Assembly (NCBI RefSeq): GCF_022513565.1
Contig: NZ_JAKWBE010000016.1
Location: 1 to 64,000 of the forward strand
Length of the DNA stretch: 64,000 bases
From: Streptomyces gilvus
GTDB lineage: Bacteria; Actinomycetota; Actinomycetes; Streptomycetales; Streptomycetaceae
Reading direction: 5' to 3'
Made by a program: the position numbers and the translations under genes. This document shows, piece by piece, positions 60,462 through 64,000 of this stretch. The notes under the pieces are model-generated. The model did not search any database and had not been told where the DNA came from. It saw nothing but the letters and a program-made list of their open reading frames with translations. The stretch's first letter is position 1. Each line of letters opens with the position of its first letter.

Positions 60462-61443
60462 CGGGCTCCTGTTTCAGAAGCCCCGACTGCGCTATGAGGA
60501 AGCCGAGTTGGGCTCGGCTGCCGCTGCCCAGAGCCGTCGCGAGCTTGGCTATGTGGGCGCGGCAGGTCCGTACGTTCATCCCCAGGCGCCGGGCGATCGC
60601 CTCGTCGACATGCCCCTCGACCAGGAGCTTGGCGATGGAGTGCTGGATCTCCGTGATGCCGTCCGGGGCGGTCTCGTACGGGGCGCCGGCGCTCAACGGG
60701 ACCGCACGCGCCCACATGAACTCGAAGACCTTGATCAGATAGCGGACCAGCCCGGGGTGCCGAAGCTCCAGGGCCACCTCCCCGTCGTCACGGGTCGGGA
60801 TGAACGCCACCGTCTCGTCGCAGATGATCAGCCGCTCGACCAGCTCGTCGATTGTCCGGTACTCGACCTTGCCGTCGGTGAACTGGGCGACGTAGGCCAG
60901 CGTCTCCGGGCTGTAGCGGGCGGGGTGCTGGTAGAGCGTGCGGATGCGGCAGCCCCGTTCGATCAGCGGACGGTCGCGGTTGAGGCCCTGGGCGAGGGTG
61001 TGCTCGAGGCGGCGACGGCTGGGCTGGACGGTGAGCATCTCCGTGTGGGTCTGGGCGGTGGCCAGGTCGAGCGCCGCGTTGATCCGGTCCAGGCCCTCCA
61101 GCACGGTGATGGAATGAGTGGTGGCCGTCGGCTGGGCACTGATGCTCATGAACGGCTCGAAAGCGTCGGCGAGTTCGATGGACTCCCGGCGGCGCTGGGT
61201 GATCTCGTGCTCGATCGGGTTGAGCCGCTGGGCCAGGGCGATCGAGGGGGGTACCGGGCGTAGCCAGTTCGGGTCGTCGGGATCGGGATGAAGGAGGGCG
61301 AACTCCATCAAACAGGGCGCGGGTTCCACATCCGTACGGGCTAGGCGTCCCGTCCGGAGAGCGTTCCCGTAAAGGCGGCGCCCGTCCTCGCACAGGTCGG
61401 TCAGCCCGTGGGGATGTGTCCGCTTAGTCTCATTTATCGCCAA
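60454..61443 (-). CDS. LuxR-type regulator (paralogue 3 of 3)
   Basis: The 329-residue protein carries GLTDLCEDGRRLYGNALRTG, then LEGLDRINAALDLATAQTHT and AFIPTRDDGEVALELRHPGL, and a LuxR end (ITEIQHSIAKLLVEGHVDEA, IARRLGMNVRTCRAHIAKLA). It is divergent from the DSTW-repeat gene, with 113 bases between starts, and is the obvious candidate regulator of that gene. It is cotranscribed with paralogue 2. Confidence 0.88.
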   Translation of the reverse strand: MAINETKRTHPHGLTDLCEDGRRLYGNALRTGRLARTDVEPAPCLMEFALLHPDPDDPNWLRPVPPSIALAQRLNPIEHEITQRRRESIELADAFEPFMSISAQPTATTHSITVLEGLDRINAALDLATAQTHTEMLTVQPSRRRLEHTLAQGLNRDRPLIERGCRIRTLYQHPARYSPETLAYVAQFTDGKVEYRTIDELVERLIICDETVAFIPTRDDGEVALELRHPGLVRYLIKVFEFMWARAVPLSAGAPYETAPDGITEIQHSIAKLLVEGHVDEAIARRLGMNVRTCRAHIAKLATALGSGSRAQLGFLIAQSGLLKQEPDA

Positions 61444-61556
61444 ATCTCCACCCCCCAGGGTCCTGAACGTGCAGGAACATGATGCATCGTTTGTGTGGCC
61501 ATGACGTGCCGGAATGGGCCATCGTCGTATTCGGACGGGGGAGAGGTGACCTTTAC

Positions 61557-61838
61557 ATGAGGACGAAGCCGACTATGCATAAGAGAATGCTTCGCTCGGC
61601 GCTTGTCGCCGCCTTCTCCACCGCTGTGGCCTTCGGAGTACTGGGCGGCCTCACGGGGGCGAAGAGTGACAGCGCGCAGGACAGCACCTGGCGCACGACC
61701 TCCGTCTCCGCCGCAGCGGCCGGCGACAGTACGTGGGCCGTCACCGCGGCGGACGTCCCGGGTGACAGCACGTGGGTCGCGCCCGGTGACAGCACGTGGG
61801 TGGCGCCCAGCGACAGCACGTGGGCCGTGCAGTCATGA
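61557..61838 (+). CDS. Small secreted protein with five DSTW repeats, RiPP-precursor-like
   Basis: The 93-residue protein has a signal-peptide-like N-terminus (MLRSALVAAFSTAVAFGVLG) and then five DSTW tetrapeptides at residues 42-45, 57-60, 70-73, 78-81 and 86-89. The last three come from 24-base DNA repeats at 61761-61832 encoding GDSTWVAP-like units. The ATG at 61557 follows GGGGAGAGGTGA. Its stop overlaps the start of the Rieske-like gene (ATGA), so the two are made together. A repeated short motif at the end of a small exported protein suggests a modified peptide or a wall-associated ligand. I know no family for it. Confidence 0.75.
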   Translation: MRTKPTMHKRMLRSALVAAFSTAVAFGVLGGLTGAKSDSAQDSTWRTTSVSAAAAGDSTWAVTAADVPGDSTWVAPGDSTWVAPSDSTWAVQS

Positions 61839-62170
61839 CCACCCCACCCGACGACCGCTCCTTCCGCCGCGAGATGGCCACCGCCTACCGCTCGGGCTGG
61901 CACTTCATCGACCTCGTCACCGCGATCCCCCACTCCGGTGACTCGCTGATGGTGACCGTCTTCGGTGAGCCGGTCGTCGTCACGCGGGACGAGGACGAGG
62001 ACGTACGGGCGTACCGGTGTCTGCGGCGGCCTCGGGGGGCGCCGCAGCCCGTGCGGTGTGCCGTCCGGTACGGAATGATCTTTGTGAACCTCGACCAACG
62101 AGACCACCGGCTGGTGGAACCGGAAACCCCCCAAGTTCGGACCATCTCAGCCACCCCCCGCAGTGCCTGA
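61835..62170 (+). CDS. Short Rieske-like protein lacking cluster ligands
   Basis: The 111-residue protein reads FRREMATAYRSGWHFIDLVT, then GDSLMVTVFGEPVVVTRDED and VRYGMIFVNLDQR. This matches the Rieske domain of ring-hydroxylating oxygenases (GWH..GD.....GEPVVV.RD....V.A...C.HRG). Where CxH and CxxH should bind [2Fe-2S] it has RCLRRPRGAPQPVRC, so the ligands are missing or rearranged. It also lacks the catalytic domain. It is coupled to the DSTW-repeat gene and followed by a strong terminator, so the pair is a closed unit. Confidence 0.65.
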   Translation: MTTPPDDRSFRREMATAYRSGWHFIDLVTAIPHSGDSLMVTVFGEPVVVTRDEDEDVRAYRCLRRPRGAPQPVRCAVRYGMIFVNLDQRDHRLVEPETPQVRTISATPRSA

Positions 62171-62213
62171 CGCGATTCCCCCGTCGTAACAGATCGCTCA
62201 GGTGCTTCCCCCC

Positions 62214-62254
62214 GCAGCGGCGTCACCGTGACCTGAACACGGTGACGCCGCTGC
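62214..62254 (+). terminator. Terminator of the DSTW/Rieske-like unit
   Basis: GCAGCGGCGTCACCGTG (62214-62230) and its exact reverse complement (62238-62254) flank a seven-base loop and are followed by AGTTTT, an intrinsic terminator on the plus strand. Confidence 0.92.
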
Positions 62255-62310
62255 AGTTTTGGGCGACATTTCAGTACATCGGCCCGACCGTCCGGGGTCG
62301 CACCCGCCCG

Positions 62311-62724
62311 TCACCCCTGCCCCATCGCCCGCGTCAGCTCGATCTCGATCACCACCCGGTCGGGATTCGGCGCCGGCGTGCGCTCGTAGCGCTCGGCGTA
62401 GCGCCGCTCGGCCTCCGCGACCCGCGCGCGGTCCGTCCGTACGACCGCCCTGCCCTCCAGCGTCGCCCAGCGTCGCCCGTCCACCTGGCACGCGGCGACC
62501 CGTGCTCCCTCGGGTCCGGCCGCCTGGACATTGGCCACCTTCGTACTGGACTTGTTGGTGATCACCCGAGCCAGTCGCTCCTCGGGGTCGTATGTGACAC
62601 CGACGGGCACCACGTGCGGGCTGCCGTCCGGGCGGGGGGTCGTCAGCGTGCACAGGTGGCGTTCCCGCCAGAAACGGAGGTACGTGGGGTCCGGGGCGCC
62701 GGGGTCCTGGGTGTAGGTCGCCAT
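62311..62724 (-). CDS. PPOX-class F420/flavin-dependent enzyme
   Basis: The 137-residue protein MATYTQDPGAPDPTYLRFWR, ERHLCTLTTPRPDGSPHVVP, VGVTYDPEERLARVITNKSS, TKVANVQAAGPEGARVAACQ and VDGRRWATLEGRAVV is a standard split-barrel protein. It belongs to the TIGR-type PPOX class thought to use F420 or flavin, with the substrate unknown. It is convergent with the terminator at 62214 and divergent from clpB. Confidence 0.9.
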   Translation of the reverse strand: MATYTQDPGAPDPTYLRFWRERHLCTLTTPRPDGSPHVVPVGVTYDPEERLARVITNKSSTKVANVQAAGPEGARVAACQVDGRRWATLEGRAVVRTDRARVAEAERRYAERYERTPAPNPDRVVIEIELTRAMGQG

Positions 62725-62761
62725 GCCCGGAACTTAGCCCCTGGGAACCTCCTGCTCTACC

Positions 62762-62782
62762 CTTGAGCGGAATAGACTCAAC
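62762..62782. promoter_or_regulatory. HAIR (HspR) operator of clpB
   Basis: CTTGAGC-N7-ACTCAAC differs by one base in each arm from the perfect HAIR at 49155-49175. It lies 58 bases before the clpB start. A GCTGACTGAGTCAGC palindrome follows at 62792-62806. Confidence 0.85.
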
Positions 62783-62839
62783 TTTGTGTACGCTGACTGA
62801 GTCAGCAACTGGAGAACGTGGCAGGAGGAGAGCGCGAAC

Positions 62840-64000
62840 GTGGACGCCGAGCTGACCAACCGGAGCCGGGACGCCATCAACGCGGCGAGCAACCGCGCCG
62901 TGACCGAGGGGCACCCCGACCTCACCCCCGCCCACCTGCTCCTCGCACTGCTCCAGGGGCAGGACAACGAGAACATCACCGACCTGCTGGCCGCCGTCGA
63001 CGCCGACCAGGCGGCCGTACGGGCCGGAGCGGAGAAGATCCTCGCCGGACTGCCCAGCGTGACCGGTTCCACCGTCGCGCCCCCGCAGCCCAACCGCGAG
63101 CTGCTCGCCGTCATCGCCGACGCCACCGAGCGCGCCCGCGACCTCGGCGACGACTACCTCTCCACCGAGCACCTGCTCCTCGGCATCGCCGCCAAGGGCG
63201 GTCCGGCCGGTGACGTACTGTCCGGGCAGGGGGCCAGTGCCAAGAAGCTGCAGGAAGCCTTTCAGAAGGCGAGGGGAGGACGCCGGGTGACCACGCCCGA
63301 CCCCGAGGGCCAGTACAAGGCCCTGGAGAAGTTCGGCACCGACTTCACGGCGGCGGCCCGGGACGGCAAGCTCGACCCCGTCATCGGCCGCGACCAGGAG
63401 ATCCGCCGCGTCGTACAGGTGCTCTCGCGCCGTACCAAGAACAACCCCGTCCTCATCGGTGAGCCCGGCGTCGGCAAGACCGCCGTCGTCGAGGGGCTCG
63501 CCCAGCGGATCGTCAAGGGGGACGTGCCGGAGTCGCTGAAGGACAAGCGGCTCGTCGCCCTGGACCTCGGCGCGATGGTCGCCGGGGCGAAGTACCGGGG
63601 TGAGTTCGAGGAGCGGCTGAAGACCGTCCTGGCCGAGATCAAGGACTCGGACGGCCAGATCATCACCTTCATCGACGAGCTGCACACCGTCGTCGGCGCG
63701 GGCGCCGGCGGCGACTCCGCGATGGACGCCGGCAACATGCTCAAGCCCATGCTGGCCCGCGGCGAGCTGCGCATGGTCGGCGCCACCACCCTCGACGAGT
63801 ACCGCGAGCGGATCGAGAAGGACCCCGCCCTGGAGCGCCGCTTCCAGCAGGTCCTGGTCGCCGAGCCCACCGTCGAGGACACCATCGCGATCCTGCGCGG
63901 CCTCAAGGGCCGTTACGAGGCCCATCACAAGGTCCAGATCGCCGACAGCGCGCTCGTCGCCGCCGCGACCCTCTCCGACCGCTACATCACCTCCCGCTTC
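62840..64000 (+). CDS. clpB: Disaggregase ClpB, 5' part (runs off the window)
   Basis: From GTG 62840, after GCAGGAGGAGAG, the frame stays open to the window end (387 codons). It shows the Clp N domain (AINAASNRAVTEGHPDLTPA, LLLALLQGQDNE) and the first AAA+ module with Walker A GEPGVGKT, Walker B IITFIDELHT and sensor GELRMVGATTLDEYRERIEK. ClpB works with DnaK/DnaJ/GrpE to rescue aggregated proteins. The HAIR site upstream places it in the HspR regulon with dnaK. The second ATPase domain lies outside. Confidence 0.97.
   Translation, partial: MDAELTNRSRDAINAASNRAVTEGHPDLTPAHLLLALLQGQDNENITDLLAAVDADQAAVRAGAEKILAGLPSVTGSTVAPPQPNRELLAVIADATERARDLGDDYLSTEHLLLGIAAKGGPAGDVLSGQGASAKKLQEAFQKARGGRRVTTPDPEGQYKALEKFGTDFTAAARDGKLDPVIGRDQEIRRVVQVLSRRTKNNPVLIGEPGVGKTAVVEGLAQRIVKGDVPESLKDKRLVALDLGAMVAGAKYRGEFEERLKTVLAEIKDSDGQIITFIDELHTVVGAGAGGDSAMDAGNMLKPMLARGELRMVGATTLDEYRERIEKDPALERRFQQVLVAEPTVEDTIAILRGLKGRYEAHHKVQIADSALVAAATLSDRYITSRF

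Noticed and set aside
61761..61832. CRISPR array or non-coding minisatellite
   Set aside because: The 24-base repeats are in frame within a well-started coding sequence and encode GDSTWVAP-like units. There are no spacers and no cas genes in the window.

Overview
The window is chromosomal DNA of a high-GC actinomycete, almost certainly a Streptomyces. Signs of this are the very high third-position GC, frequent GTG starts, 1-8 base overlaps between genes, abundant U-poor hairpin terminators, rare TTA codons confined to atypical genes, and an arrangement (dcd to dnaK-grpE-dnaJ-hspR to clpB) that matches the conserved core order I remember from Streptomyces chromosomes. No species can be named from sequence alone.

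Layout. 1-4.1 kb: a six-hairpin glycosidase-like gene divergent from a LacI regulator, a VapBC-type toxin-antitoxin pair and a YjdM/PhnA zinc-ribbon protein. 4.2-7.7 kb: an operon of a cysteine-free ArsR regulator, a SulP anion transporter, a small PPOX-fold protein, an RsbW-like ATPase and a STAS-like protein. 8.0-15.1 kb: a second, paralogous ArsR regulator followed by a membrane complex related to group 4 [NiFe] hydrogenases (HyfI, B, C, E, F, G homologues). Its large subunit has lost the nickel-binding cysteines, and hyfB and hyfC are joined out of frame by an apparent internal deletion. Both ArsR genes sit behind palindromes sharing AATTGC-N8-GCAATT, so the two modules look co-regulated.

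15.1-25.2 kb is a mosaic of remnants and small accessory genes: a broken TnsA/TnsB-like transposase pair, an NmrA/TetR divergent pair, a LysR regulator, a frameshifted PPOX gene, an XRE antitoxin fragment, a methyltransferase, an HD-domain/LuxR protein and a 5'-truncated isoaspartyl-methyltransferase-like gene.

25.2-36.7 kb is a complete integrative and conjugative element of the pSAM2/SLP1 kind (AICE) inserted in the 3' end of tRNA-Gly(CCC). It is bounded by perfect 47-bp repeats at 25239-25285 and 36633-36679. It carries int, xis, repSA (with an apparent AUC start), a TraSA-type FtsK translocase, Spd-like spread proteins, an SCO3933-type regulator, a GntR repressor with at least five candidate operators, a NUDIX hydrolase, an RsbW-like ATPase, and at the attL end an AT-richer cargo of unrecognised genes containing TTA codons.

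36.7-64 kb is core chromosome: a small zinc-ribbon protein, dcd, a phosphoribosyltransferase, membrane and lipoprotein genes, two tandem FG-GAP repeat secreted proteins, an EtfD-like iron-sulfur membrane oxidoreductase, a GT4-like membrane protein, the HspR-controlled dnaK operon with HAIR operators, an orphan sugar-binding lipoprotein, and an ATP-grasp/alpha-E/transglutaminase operon. It ends with three paralogous LuxR-type regulators next to a small secreted protein with five DSTW repeats, translationally coupled to a Rieske-like protein without visible cluster ligands, then a PPOX enzyme and the 5' part of clpB, also behind a HAIR site.

The best candidates for undescribed biology are the hydrogenase-like complex with its ArsR pair, the DSTW-repeat/Rieske-like/LuxR locus, and the cargo genes of the integrative element.
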